Part shown: piece by piece, positions 1 to 12,900 of the stretch
Layout: every line of letters begins with the position of its first letter
Numbering within the stretch: position 1 is the first letter of the stretch
From: Geotrypetes seraphini
Taxonomy: Eukaryota > Chordata > Amphibia > Gymnophiona > Dermophiidae
NCBI RefSeq assembly: GCF_902459505.1
Contig: NC_047096.1
Span: 3,906,001 to 3,970,000, forward strand
Length of the DNA: 64,000 nucleotides
Direction of reading: 5' to 3'
Program-made: the position numbers and the translations under genes
Notes under the pieces: model-generated
The model's input: only the letters and a program-made list of their open reading frames with translations
Told to the model about the DNA's origin: nothing
Databases searched by the model: none

Positions 1-217
1 TGAACTGCTCCCTCTTCTGTCCAATCCAAACATGAGGGGCTGCTAGGTGCTGAAAATTGCTACTCTTTAAGAGCGGTAGGTCTCGTCTCAATAAAAGATG
101 TTCTACAAGGCCAGGGCCAGGCCCTCTGTTCAAAGCATTAGCAGATTTCCAACCCCACCTAGCAGAACCTGTCTGAAAAGTCACTTAACTGATTTCTTTT
201 TCTTGTCATTTTGACAG
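1..217 (+). other. RASSF5: RASSF5 last intron, 3' part
   Basis: Sequence upstream of the last exon ends in a pyrimidine-rich tract and AG at 216-217. No repeat is recognised in it. Confidence 0.7.
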
Positions 218-370
218 TGGGATGCCTTCTCTATTCCTGAGCTACAGAATTTCCTACTGATCCTGGAGAGAGAAGAAAAAGAGAAAATCCAGCAGGTTCA
301 AAAGAAATATGACTCTTTCCGGCAGAGGCTAAGAGAAGTCTTAAAAGAAACGGATACCAAGCTTGCATAA
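218..370 (+). CDS. RASSF5: RASSF5 (NORE1/RAPL) last coding exon, SARAH domain
   Basis: The exon follows a TTGACAG acceptor and reads 50 codons plus TAA in phase 0, starting WDAFSIPELQNF and containing KIQQVQKKYDSFRQRL. This closely matches the C-terminus of vertebrate RASSF5, a Ras/Rap1 effector whose SARAH coiled coil binds the kinases MST1/2 and MOB/SAV partners. Only this last exon is in the window; the RA and C1 domains lie upstream. The heptad-like Leu/Ile/Val pattern of SARAH is intact and the C-terminus (KETDTKLA) ends within a few residues of the mammalian one. Gene order with EIF2D and DYRK3 supports RASSF5 over other RASSF paralogues. Confidence 0.93.
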   Translation, partial: WDAFSIPELQNFLLILEREEKEKIQQVQKKYDSFRQRLREVLKETDTKLA

Positions 371-1870
371 CCAGACCCAAGGCCAGAAACCGAACAAAGG
401 AGGAAAGCTCCGAATGCGTTTCTGGAACCTGCAACCATTACTTCCTGTGCAAAACGAAACAGAGACTGGGCTTTAAGTGGCCACCTTGGGCTCAGGCTGA
501 AGCTACATCCGGAAAAGAATGGGCTGTGATGAATGCAGTCGTTGCATCACCCCCTCAGCTGAGTCCCTGATAATGTGAGATGTGTGTTTCTAGGCCAGAT
601 GCGTTTCTCTGTGCTACAGTTTGCAACCATTTAAACCGAGCTATTTGGGCAGGTGCCAAGCAAAATGAACAACTTTGCAAACAAACACACCAGTTCTGGT
701 GAGAAAAGGATCTTGGTTACGAGCTGAAGAACGAAGGAGGCTGAGCCAATTTCATCCATGCACAGAATGAAGCCAGGGTTTGGTCTGCAGGCTCTAATTT
801 ATCTTCAGAGTGTGTAAATAAAAAAAATAAGGAGTAATTTGAAACTGTAAAAATCAAGATCCTTTTGGATAAAACAGGCTTGAGCTACATTGGTTGTCTT
901 TCCTGCCCCAGCTCATAAACTATGCTGCACAGAGCAACTAATAGTGACCATTTACAGAACATTGATTTATTTCATGTGCATGTACAAAACGGTACAGTCA
1001 TGGTTTGGTTGGGGGTTTTATTCTTCAAAAGATTCATCTATTTATATATTATAAAAATATATACTCTGGGCAGGAGCCAGTCCATTGAGCTGTATGCAAC
1101 AGTATGACTAATGGGAACTGTCATTACATGAATTTCTGTACTTGGAGGGAAATGATGAAATACCTTCCCTAGACACACCTGGTATGGCAACACCTATAAT
1201 GCCCTACCTGAAGTAGGACGGCCATATAACTTCTCCTGCTAAGGATAAATCATATGCTACCATCTGTAACATCGTGCATGAGAGCTTGCAAAACTACACA
1301 GAAGTTTGTTTGTACAGTCAGACTCAAAATTAAACTGTGGGTAGGGCTGGATGTTGTACTGTCCAATCCAGTCTTATGAGCTATGGGTTAGAGAGTGCTT
1401 CCAGCCCAGCAGGTATCAGTTATTTTGCTGTCCTCTCTAGCCACATCCCTGTCTCACTTAAGCAAATCACACGCAGTGCGACTGCTGTCCTCCCGTAACC
1501 AAACCCATCCCTGCTACTGTTAGGAGGAAGCAGCCCCCAAAATGCCAGAGTCCTACAGAGGTGCAGAGATCTTCTCTAGTGCCCTGAGCTCCAGAAGGGG
1601 TGTACGTATGGCTGTTGGCAGTGCCCTTGCAGAGCGGGAGGAGGTGAGGTGGCATGTTACCGTAAAGTTACTCGAAAAAGAGGCACAAAGCGTGTGTCAA
1701 AATTTAAAATGCATTTTTGTAACATGCTTTTTAATTTATTTTTACAACTTGCCTGAATTGTATTAAATTATATATAAAGTATCTGGAAAATTTAGCTCAC
1801 AGGAAAATATTGTACATTTTTTAAAATGGTATTAAAATGACAAAATAAAAAAATTCTAAATGCTGGTTTG
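371..1870 (+). other. RASSF5: RASSF5 3'UTR
   Basis: Non-coding, AT-rich and apparently free of recognised repeats, in contrast to the rest of the window. It runs from the stop codon to a cluster of AT-rich signals ending with AATAAA at 1844-1849. The length (about 1.5 kb) is usual for this gene. The short ORFs in it have no recognisable similarity. The exact end is inferred from the poly(A) signal. Confidence 0.65.
1844..1849 (+). terminator. RASSF5: AATAAA poly(A) signal, RASSF5
   Basis: Canonical hexamer in an AT-rich context, followed by GT/T-rich sequence (tgctggtttgttcc) 15-30 bases later. An earlier AATAAA-like run near 818 could give a shorter 3'UTR. Confidence 0.55.
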
Positions 1871-3240
1871 TTCCTAGGTTTGAATCACATTTCCTCTAAG
1901 TGCACAGAAGTGTTTCTCTCACCAAATATAAAGAATGAATGAAGCCAGTTCCGACTGTCCCTTTTTGACAAGTCCACTTCTTGAGCCTGTGCTTGACATT
2001 CCCTGGTCCACGTGGGAGCCAAAAATCCTGAACCTCCTGAAGTGCTTGTTCTCTCGCTCTGAGTGTGGTTCCTCAAGGCCTCTGTGAGGTTCTTCAACAG
2101 TCCAGATTCCTTTCACCAACCTTGGCCCAAGTTAAGACCTGGCTTTTGACACGAGTCGGGAGAGAAGAGGCAGTCGCAGTTTGACTGGGTAAACCACCAC
2201 AAGGTATTATCTCTTCCAAGTGTATTTAATGATATAACCTTTTGGTATTTTAGTCTATCCTTCAGGAGAGGGTGAAGAACCTGTCAACAGGAAGCTTTCA
2301 GGCCCTGTTCACAGAAGTACAGGAAGATTTTTTTCCATTACCATGCGAATTGCCAAAATCAACATGCAGTAACTGAACTCCCAACAGTTCCTCAATCAAT
2401 TAACACAGAGAGACTTCTTAAAGGTGCATTAAAGTTAATGCATAGAATCTTTGGTGCCTAAGTGTGAATTTGACAATGGTGGTGGTGTGTGGAACTGTCC
2501 AAATCCATAGGTACACACCTAACTTTGTCACAGTAGGTAGTCAGGTGCATCATTTCTACCATTCCAAAACCCAACTTGCCCTTGCCCGATCCCCCTCCCC
2601 CAGACTTGGAGCTGCACGCTCTGGAATCTGAGTGTGCAAAGGGCTGCTACATGCATTAACTGCCAATTAACACTAATTATAGCTAATTGATCAACCATTC
2701 ACCAAGTTACACATCCAACTGACCTTACTCAGAAATCTGGGCACAAAACGTTCTGGAATTCGAGGGTAACTGCATCGCAAAGGACAGGATAGAGTTGCCT
2801 TCACCTGAATCGACGCAGATAGCTTTGCTCTGTTAAGATGGGAGGAATTCCCCTGTGTTAAATAATGTACCAGTGCTGGCGATGCCACAGTAAATGTTAA
2901 TTTAGCTATTCAAGGCACTCAGTATGAAATTAGCTTTCAGAGAAATCAATCACAACGATAGTAATTAGGAGGCTGTTAGTATATTCAGATAGCAACCAAT
3001 AGGATTTCTCAGTCAATCATTCATGGTCCTCAGCGACACCACCAGAGACTCATAGTCTATGGCTTTAAGTGTCCTATCCTCGTCAGACCAATAGAATTTT
3101 TTTGTTTCTTTTATACTATTTTATAAACTTAGTTAGGTTTTTTCAGGCAACGATCCCTTCCTGCTCCTAGCAACAACTCAAGACCACAGCCATCCCCCAA
3201 AGTAAATGTTAACGCACACAAAGGAATAACAGAACAGCTT
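1871..3240. other. Convergent intergenic region, nothing recognised
   Basis: Between the ends of RASSF5 and EIF2D. I see no gene, no tandem array and no clear repeat here; small ORFs are not convincing. A degenerate tRNA-SINE begins just after it. Confidence 0.4.
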
Positions 3241-3249
3241 TGTGAGTGG

Positions 3250-3530
3250 AGTGCTGTCGTCTAAGGGTTAGCGCTGAGACCCCGGGCAAGTCACTTATCC
3301 TTCCAACGCCCCAGATAAACTAAACTGCATCGGCACCGTTTACAAAAACTTTAAAGAAAGGAAAATATAAGTATTAGTGATTGTAGAGAGAGCAGCAAAG
3401 TTTACATTTTAGAAGATAGCCAGATACCAAATAAATAAAAACTTAAGACGATGAGCCCACTGGGAACAGGGAAAGTATCGGCATATAATGTGTACAGCAC
3501 TGTGAACATCTTGTAGCACTATAGGAGTAA
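3250..3530 (+). repeat. Degenerate tRNA-derived SINE remnant
   Basis: The text CGGGCAAGTCACTTATCC, then a CCCCAGATAAACTAAACTG-like segment and later GAGCCCACTGGGAACAGGG, matches the body of the SINE family seen intact at 10068 and 32393, interrupted and decayed. Confidence 0.4.
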
Positions 3531-3740
3531 ATAGGCCCCTAGTGAAAAGCAGAGCGCGGGAACCTGAGATTCAGCAGGACACATAAACGGCCTCTTTTAC
3601 AAAGCCACGCGGAAACAGTCCCGAAGCCCTTTAAATCTCTCTGGGCTTTGGGGCCTTTGTAAAATCCCATAAAGGATCAGCTGCAGCAGTCTGCTAATTA
3701 ACAAAGGAAAAAAAGGACACCTCAAATAAAAATCTTTCAT

Positions 3741-3746
3741 TTTATT
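3741..3746 (-). terminator. EIF2D: AATAAA poly(A) signal, EIF2D
   Basis: AATAAA on the minus strand 94 bases after the stop codon, followed by a second overlapping AT-rich hexamer. It implies a very short 3'UTR of about 110-120 bases. Confidence 0.6.
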
Positions 3747-3839
3747 TTATAGCTAAAGACAGTGGAGTCCTCTTTCAAGAGGTGCAACTTTGTAAAGGTC
3801 CTGCTCCAGGGAGGTGATGCATTTCATTCCAAATGGGTT

Positions 3840-3910
3840 TCACTTCTTTTTGTTGGACTTTGGTGCTTTCTCCAGGCCTTGGATATATTTCCGAGGCAGG
3901 CTGTATTCCT
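3840..3910 (-). CDS. EIF2D: EIF2D exon 15 with stop
   Basis: Residues 572-594, EEYSLPRKYIQGLEKAPKSN plus KKK and TGA. Acceptor CCTTGCAG. Confidence 0.95.
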
Positions 3911-6900
3911 CTGCAAGGAAAGTACAAGGTTAGGGACGTTTGGAGGAGGAGGATGCTTCACAGGCCACTTCTGGAGGGTTAAGACTGGCTAGTGGTTACC
4001 ACTACCATATGTGAATAACTGCAAGAACTTTTTCTCTCTACCGAAGAGGAGGGACAGACTGGTAGATAAAACCATGCCACAGGCAGGTGCTTCTCCCTTG
4101 TTAACAGAGAAAGATGTTTGAGTAGCTGGGTGTATACCAGGGGTCTCAAAGTCTCTCCTTGAGAGCCGCAATCCAGTTGGGTTTTCAGGATTTCCCCAAT
4201 GAATATGCATGAGATCTATGTGCATGCATTGCTTTCAATGCATATTCATTGGGGAAATCCTGAAAACCCGACTGGATTGCGGCCCTCAAGGAGGGACTTT
4301 GAGATCCCTGGTGTATACAGTTCCAAAAGCGAGTGGCCTGTAATATTCACGCCACCTCACCTTCAAGCTTGTATATATTTATTTTAGTATTTATAAACCA
4401 CTAATAGCCTTCACATTTTTCCTTCTCTGTCCCAGTAGGCTCACACTCCATCTAATGTACCTGAGCAATGGGGGAAGTAAGTGACTTGCCCAGGGTCACA
4501 AGGAGCAGTGTTGGATTTGAACCCACAACCTCAGGGTGCTGAGGCTTTAGCTTTAACCACTGCACCACTCTAGAAATCAAAATGTAGTAATAGTGAGCCA
4601 CATATAGGACAATCAAGCCATTGTGACATCACTGATGAGGTTGGCTCTTATTGGTAGAATGAGGCATTATGATGTCACAATACCAGCTCTGCTTATCATA
4701 GGCTGAAACTTTTCACACTATTTGTTTAGTCAATTTTTTATACTGTTCTCCCAGGAGAGCTCAGAACGATTTACATGAATTTATTCAGGCACTCAAGCAT
4801 TTTTCCTCGTCTGTCCTGGTGGGCTCACACTCTATTTAATGTACCTGGGACAATGGGGGGATTAAGAGACTTAGCCAGGGTCACAAGGAGCAGCGTGATC
4901 CTAACAGAGACATCTACAGAGCACATGACTAGCCCAATTCGAGCATAGGGACACTAGTAACTTCAGTACGCATTGTTTATCATAATAAAGAACAGATGAC
5001 ATAAACAGAGCCTGGGGGTGCCAGCCCCGCTCTCCCTGTCATATGCAAACACCCATCAAGGACACGATTAATAACAACTCACCTAACAGAAGCTTCCCTA
5101 AAGCAGTAACTTGATTGCCTTGGATCTGGACCTGCGCTCTGTCCTTTGAGCCAGGAAGTGCAGTGACTGTGGCGCTGGCTTGGACTCGTTGCTGCAGCAC
5201 TGCGGCAACAGAGTGTGGGTCCAGCCCATACAGCTCCAGGTTTTTAATCAGGGTGACCTGCACAACGAAAGAAGATAGATTTGTGTGAACCTGGGAGAGG
5301 AGGGCTCGCTCCGGTATCTGTACGTCATACCTAGCACAAATTCTGTCTGACGAATACAATAGTGATCTATGACTGCAAGGCAAAAGCGGTACCTTTTTAT
5401 TAGATGCCCTCTGTGCCACAATGATATCAATTGGATCCAGGCTTCCTTTCCTAATCATGGGCTCTTGGCCATGGAAGCTGAGCTGGTGAAAGGGCTGAAG
5501 TCTTTCCATACACCTGAAATAAGGTTTAGGTTTAGAGGCGGCTTTGGAGCTGTACCTGCTTAAGAAAACTGGCCTTACTTGCACCTCTGATGTCATTTGC
5601 ATGCCAATGTTTCCCCCTATTGCCCACGTTCTAAAATGGAAATCACACCAAATACTCATTTACTACTTTTTCCAGGTATACTTAAGAGATTTTACACAAA
5701 TTTTTATTTAAAGATTATAGGAAGGACCAAAGCAAGGCAATTAATCAAAGAACATGAAGCAATTCAAGGAGAAGGATTCCCATTTCTCCAACAACTGACA
5801 GGGCTTATCTTTCCTAGAGCCCAGAGAGGCCTTTCCAAGCAGCGGTTCACCCATTTCCTCTCAAGTATGTGTATTTTTCTGCTGTTCATCATTTTGTTAT
5901 CTGTGCTCCCCCTCTAGCTCTGACTGGGTCTATTGGCACAGTTGCTTAGACCCCAGGGACAGAAAAGACACGTGAGTGCAGGAAGCCCCTGCCCCCTTGG
6001 CCAAAGTGTCTGCATCTCGTTGCAAATGTATATTATATTCTATGGACACGTTAGCATTTAGTGCACGCTAAATTGGCTAGCACGCCTTAGTAAAAGACCC
6101 CCTTAGTCAGGTTTTGGAACCCTGCCAACCAATTTGTTTCCGAATACTGTTCTCTATAGTTATTTCCCCCCTACTGATACCCTGGTAATCTCTAATGCCT
6201 AACCCACAGTATTTTACAGTTTTTCCCTTATTTTAATCACCTGTTGGTACTTCATGCTGACATGCACATTGTTGCCATCTTTGCGTTTACCCAGCTCCAT
6301 CTGACCACAGCCCTGTGCTTGGGAGTCACCAGTGTGTAATGGTGGTGGATGCATGGAATGCGCTCCTGAAGAAAACGGTGGCAGAGTTCAAAAAAGTGTG
6401 GGATGAAGATGGAGGATCTCGAATCAGAAAAAATTAAGGCCAGTACTGGGCAAACTTGCATGGTCTGTGTCCGTATATGGCTGTTTGGTTGAGGATGGGC
6501 TGGGGAGGGCTACGATGGCTGAGATGGGCTGGAGGGAGCTTCAGTAGATTGAACCTAAGCATAGAACCGGGCAAAGCTTTTGGTTCTAGCCCAGCAATAG
6601 CTTAGAAGAAGGAAATTTTAAATTAAGTCAGTAATTTAGGGTTGGGCAGACTGGATGGACCATTTGGGTCTTTGTCTGCCCTCATCTACTATGTTACTCT
6701 ATGGACAGCAGGGTTAAGTCTGTCACAAAAGCCGACCCATCTCCCCTCTCAGATGAACCTGCCTACTGTTGGAGAACACACTCGACAGGAAATGAGTGAG
6801 CATAGCAGGGTGGGGGAAGGGCTGGCACATGCTCGGAATGGGTTTTCCAGGCTTTTCTGAACTTATCTGTCCATGGCACCATTGGATGAAATGTGCTGTT

Positions 6901-9900
6901 CAACGCTGAAAAATGAAGCAACTTTCAGGCCAGCTTCTCCCATTAAGAACACAAGAAGTTGCCTCCGCTGGGTCAGACCAGAGGTTCATCGCGCCCAGTA
7001 GTCCGCTCCCGCGGCGGCCCATCAGGTCCATGACCTGTAAGGTGATCCTTGTCTAAAACCCTTTAGTCCCCTTTCTCCTTCTATCTATACCCTTTCATAA
7101 CCTATCTCTACCTCTATCTGTATCCCTCAATTCCTGTATCCTTCAGGAATTTATCCAATCCTTCTTTGAAACCCTGTAATGTACTCTCTCCTATCACAAC
7201 CTCCGGAAGCGCATTCCAGGTGTCCACCACCCTCTGAGTGAAAAAGAATTTCCTAGCATTGGTTCTAAACCTGTCCCCTTTTAATTTCTCCGAGTGCCCC
7301 CTTGTTTTTGTGGTTCCCAATAGGCTGAAGAATCTGTCCCTCTCTACCTTCTCTATGCCTTTCATGATCTTGAAAGTCTCTATCATGTCTCCTCTGAGTC
7401 TCTGCTTTTCCAGGGAGAAGAGCCCCAGCCTTTCTAATCTGTCTGCGTATGAAAGGTTTTCCATACCTTTTATCATTTTCGTCGCTCTTCTCTGAACCCT
7501 CTCAAGTATTGCCATGTCCTTCTTAAGGTACGGTGACCAATATTGGACACAGTACTCCAGATGTGGGCGCACCATCGCACGATATAGCGGCATGATGACT
7601 TCCTTCGTCCTGGTTGTAATACCCTTCTTAATAATACCCAACATTCTGTTTGCTTTCTTTGAGGCTGCTGCACATTGTGCCATTGATTTCATTGTTGTAT
7701 CCACCAGCATACCCAAGTCTTTTTCAAGGTTACTTTCCCCTAGTACTAATCCTCCCATTTTGTAGCTGAACATCGGGTTCTTTTTCCCTATATGCATGAC
7801 CTTGCATTTCTCTATATTAAAGTTCATTTGCCATTTATTTGCCCACTCCTCCAAATTCTTGACAAGGATCCTGTGTTGGACCCAGAAGAGCTTCATAGGA
7901 AGCCTCTCCGTTTGTCCACAGGGACAAAAGTCTGACCGTTTAAGCCATATTCCTTCTTTTCCCTATCGGGTCTTAAGTATTTCTTTGTATTAGCAAACCT
8001 GGAGTCATAAACCCTGCACCCAAATATACCCTTATAGAAGTAGAGAGCTAAATTAGGAAAGGCCTTTGCCCTTATGTAAAGGGGTGTGAATGGGATATTG
8101 GCGTTTTCTTTATTACCTGCTGAGCAGATCTTCCCACTTCAGCTTGGCAACGTCGCTCTGCTCTGATTTCTCCAGCGCGCAGTCACACAGAATGGGATTG
8201 ATTGTCACAAAACTAAAAATAAAAAAGAAAGCCAGAGTTAAAGTTGGTAAACAATCTCCACCAGCATATGGACCAGATATCAAGGAGAGACGCCACCAAA
8301 TAAATGTAAAGAAACAATGCAGAAACGGGAAAGTTGGAGGAAAAAAGCCTCAAAGTCCCAGTGCAAGTAAGCAGGACTAGTTTCTATCATGGGCAAAAAC
8401 CCTCCAAATCAAATAGAGCAATGTTTAGTTCAAGGTAAGGCAGTTTCAAACAGTCTCTAAACAGATGATCTGTAAAGCAATCTTGTTATTCCCGACAAGG
8501 AACCCGTTTCACCTGTGGCTTCATCAGGGGATTGTAAAGTGCTGTACATCGCCCATAAATTTCACAAAAAGAACCCAATGAAATTTATGGGCGATCTACA
8601 GCAATTTACAATCCCTTGACGAAGCCACAGGTGAAAAGGGTCCCTGTCGGGAATTACAAGATTGCTTGGAGACCGTATCTGGTGAAGGATGTAAGAAGAC
8701 TTGAAGCGGTCCAGAGAAGGGTGATGAAAATGATAGGAGGCTTGCGCCAGAAGACGTAAGAGGAGAGACTGGAAGACCTGAATATGTATACCCCAGAGCA
8801 GGGGTCTCAAAGTCCCTCCTTGAGGGCTGTAATCCAATCGGGTTTTCAGGATTTCTCCAATGAATATGCATGAGATCTATGTGCATGCACTGCTTTCAAT
8901 GCATATTCATTGAGGAAATCCTGAAAACCCGACTAGATTGCGGCCCTCAAGGGGGGACTTTGAGATCCCTGCTCTAGAGGAAAGGAGAGACAGGGGAGAT
9001 ATGAGTCAGACATTCAAATACTTGAAGGGTATTAACATAGAACAAAATCTTTTACATAGAAAGGAAAATGGTAAAACCAGAGAACATAATTTGAGGTTGA
9101 GGGGTGGTAGATTCAAAGGCAATGTTGGGAAATTCTACTTTACGGACAGGGTGGTGGATGCCTGTAATGCGCTCACGAGAGAGGTGGTGGAGAGGAAAAG
9201 GGTGGGATGAACACAAAGGACCTAGAATCAGAAAATAATAGTCAATATTGAAGAACTAAGGCCAGTATTGGGCAGACTTGCACGGTCTGCGTCTGTGTCT
9301 GTATATGGCCGTTTGGGGGAGGATGGGCTGGGGAGGGCTTCAAGGGCTGGGAGGGTGTAGATGGGCTGGAGTAGGTTTTGATGGAGATTCGGGCAGTGGG
9401 AACCCAAACACAGTACCGGGTAGAGCTTTGGATTCTTGCCCAGAATAGCTAAGAAGAAAAAATTTAAATTGAATCAGGTAGGGCAGACTGGATGGACCAT
9501 TCGAGTCTTTATCTGCCTTCATCTACTATGTTATTATGTTTACAGATAATCTGTTTACTGTTTGAAACTGCCTTACCTTAAACTAAACATTGTTCTATTT
9601 GATTTGGAGGGTTTTTGCCCATGATAGAAACAAGTCCTGCTTACTGTTTGGCAATTCAGTTATCATGCTGTGTGCACTAGGACTTTGAGGCTTTTTTCCT
9701 CCAACTTTCCCGTTTCTGCATTTTAGTTGTTTGTCCAAATATCAAGGTAATATTTCTACACTAAAACTCTCTAGGTGCTGCTGGAATACTTGAACCGAGG
9801 ACTTACTGCAGCAGCTTCAAGCCATCCAAAACAGTTTTAGCTCAAACTGAGAACGTGATTCCGATTCCTCCTACTCACTTTTTATTCTTTTCATCAACAA

Positions 9901-12900
9901 GTTTGTTGCTTTTCACATAGCTAATGATACAGCTCTTGACATCGCTGCAGGAGAGGACGTCCCCTTTCCTGAAATAGCAGAACAAGAGAGAAACAGCTGT
10001 GCTGCGATTCTTATTCTGAGATCAAATGTCTGTCAGACCTGTACCAAAACGTAATTCTTTACATTCTTTGTGGGAGTGTGTGGTGCAGTGGTACAGCGAC
10101 AGCCTTGGCACCCTGAGGTTGTGGGTTCAAATCCCGCACTCCTTGTGACCCTGGGCAAGTCACTTAATCCCCATTGCCCCAGGTAAATTAGATAGAGTGG
10201 GAGCCCGCCGGGACAGTTAGAAAATAATGTTTGAGTACCTGAATAATTTGTAATCCACATAGAATTGTAGGATATGCAGAATATAAATGATTTAAAAATA
10301 AATAAATAAAATAAAAGAACTTTGCAAGTTGTTATGCACCAAATTTGATTTTATGACTTGATCATCACATCAAAACACTGGAGAGCACCACACCTTGAAA
10401 ACATTTATTCAGTTTTGGGAAAGGAAGTCCGTTTTCCACCTTGCTGGTAACTACAGCATGGAATTACTCTTAAATATGAAAGAAAACAAACAAAAAAAAA
10501 CCCCTTATATTTTCAGTGGTTAAAGCTACAGCTTCGGAACCCTGGGGTTGTGGGTTCAAATCCCACGCTGCTCCTTGTGACCCTGGGCAAGTCACTTAAT
10601 CCCCCCATTGCGCCAGGTACATTAGATAGATTGTGAGCCCACCAGGACAGACAGGAACAAAAGCTTGAGTACCTGAATAAACTCATGTAAACCGTTCCGA
10701 GTTCTCCTGGGAGAACAGTAGAGAAAATTGAATGAATAAATAAGATTGGTTTGGTAATGCGACAGCAGGACGACTGTGTTGGTGCAACTGGAGTTACCTT
10801 CGTCCTGCTTCCTGGAACAGGGGCAGCATCTTAGCAGAAATGCCATAGAGTGGGACAATGTCAGGGGGGTGGTACAGCTGTTCCCCTGTTTTCTCCTTGC
10901 TCTTCTCAGAATCTTGCACTGTGCATGCTGAGTCTGGGATACTGGCAAAGGCTCGGATACTGAAATGAAAAGCAGGAAAGTGCTTTTCCTTTATTTTCCT
11001 CAATTTTTATTAGCCCAGCAATCACATTGTGTTTAATAGTTGAAAAGAGTCATGTCAAGCCTTGTTCAATGCTGCTAGGAAAGCTTAAATCAGGTCAACA
11101 AAGGCCTGTCTTTACTCCCCCCCATCCCCCACCAAGGTTATTTTCTGGATTATGTTCAAGCATTTTCTTAACTGTCTTTCATATGCTAATAGCAAAGTGG
11201 TTTACAAAAATAATGTAGACAATAAAGGAAAGAATTTTCTGCATTAAGAAAGTCTTTACTTTGGGCTCAATAAACTTTTCTTGTTCACAGTGTGAGCTAA
11301 GTCATGAGCATTTGATCTGCATGCCTCTAGGAAACCCTGCCGAGAACTGCCTGAATTCTGTTGTAATTATACGGAAAACATGCCCTGCCTTAGGAGTTTC
11401 TCCAATATGGGGCAAATGCAGAAATGGCATGCACTGAACCCAGAGGGAAAGGGCTGAGCAGACACCTGGAGCCCTGCCACACTGGTATCACCTATTGTAT
11501 GGTTGAGGCTCTCCTATTAAAATTTGTGACTACCCAACTCCTGCCAAAGCCACCACCTATGTTTTCCATCATGTCCTACTTAACAGCAGAATCAGGTAAG
11601 AGAAGATATAAGGGACAGAAAGTTTTTAAGAGTGGCTTAGCGGTTAAAACTGGAGGCTGAGAACTAGAGAAGCCTGGGCTCAAATCTCACTTCTCCCAGG
11701 GCTGTTCTCGTAACTCAAGCAAGTCATTGCACCTGCTACTGTTTCAGTCACAAACAGACAGTAAGCCCTCTCCTCCTCCTGAGCTCAAATCTGAAAAGGT
11801 GAATAAGGAAATCCAATCCGGATATGAAAATGAATCAGGCACCCTAAAAACAAGGATCTGTCTGAGGACCAGGTGAGAGAAAATACACATGGGTGTCTCT
11901 TACTCTGGATGCTTCCAGTCCACATCTACGATGCTCTCCACACCTCTGCTCAGCTCTTTCACCTGCAGGATCTTTCTGTTCTGCATACACTGCAGAAACT
12001 TGGACAGCTGTGTACAGGAGACAGAGAATAAAGACCGCGTCAGAGACCGCAACAACCTACAATCGAAGAAATCACCTAAGGAAGGGTTGCCGACACCAGC
12101 TCTCACCTTCTTGTAACTCGACTTCTTAATGTCCATCTGTTTTCCCTCAGGGCTGTTATGTTGAGAGAAAATGAATTCAATACACACACAAAATCTGTAT
12201 TGGAACGAACCAGCATGCACATATGGTTAGTATACTGGATAATATGAGATGCCTTATGGAGAGATGAGAGAGTAACTGAAGACGACAGAGGTGATGAAAA
12301 CCTGCTGCATCCCATGAATCAGAGGGATGGGAAATCTTTCAACTTATTTTTTTTACTAGAAGTAGGGCTTAACCTCCCCCTTCTCAAAAACAAAACAAAA
12401 CACCAAACACTGATCCTCCTGCAGAAGCAGAGAGCAAAATATAGGGGAAACATTCACACCGCCTCCCAGCCATGTCCCACAGACCAAGTTTATTTCTTTT
12501 CTTCCACTAGCGAGTGGTGACCTAAGTAGCCGGAGCTTCAAGTAGCTACGAGCACAGTGCTTTCACATAGCTCTCTCAAATGCACTCAGTCTGTAAATAT
12601 TTCATTACCAGCAGGAGAACATGTAATTGCGCAGGAAGGTGCTGGTGAGGAGAGGCAGGTCCAACTTCTTCACTCTGCTTTTTAAAGCCTGGAAAAAGCA
12701 CTGAAGCAGCAACTCATCCATCAGTTCTGGGGAGGGGGAAAAAACACGATTTAATAGTACCCACATGTGACAGAGCTTAACAGCTGACCCCCCCCCCAAC
12801 CACCTGAGTCCAGGTGACAAACACCCCTGTCGCTGGGGGATGGGGAAGGTGCTGCTTTGTCTTTTGGGGTAGAAAACAGCAAACCTGTCTACAAATGTGG

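Larger units (their letters stand above)
8290..9735. mobile_element. Large snap-back (inverted-repeat) element interrupted by a LINE
   Basis: The left arm (8290-8590) and right arm (8580-8667 plus 9541-9735) are reverse complements; for example ATGGGCAAAAACCCTCC at 8391 pairs with GGAGGGTTTTTGCCCAT at 9607, and AATTTATGGGCGAT is repeated inverted at the centre. The right arm is split by a CR1-like LINE at 8668. Direct text CAGATATCAAGG / CAAATATCAAGG sits at the two outer ends and may be a duplication. No coding capacity is seen. It fills most of EIF2D intron 11. Confidence 0.8.

Noticed and set aside
5597-5917. A 106-codon plus-strand frame with a hydrophobic C-terminus near EIF2D exon 13
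   Set aside because: It lies antisense in EIF2D intron 12, with no homology and no context of a gene.
7114-7896. A host gene encoded by the 260-codon open frame
   Set aside because: The protein is the C-terminal part of a CR1-type reverse transcriptase with its 3'UTR attached.
10068-10140. tRNA gene at the SINE heads (A- and B-box text)
   Set aside because: Only the promoter-like head is tRNA-related; no cloverleaf or anticodon arm is preserved and the sequence continues into the SINE body.
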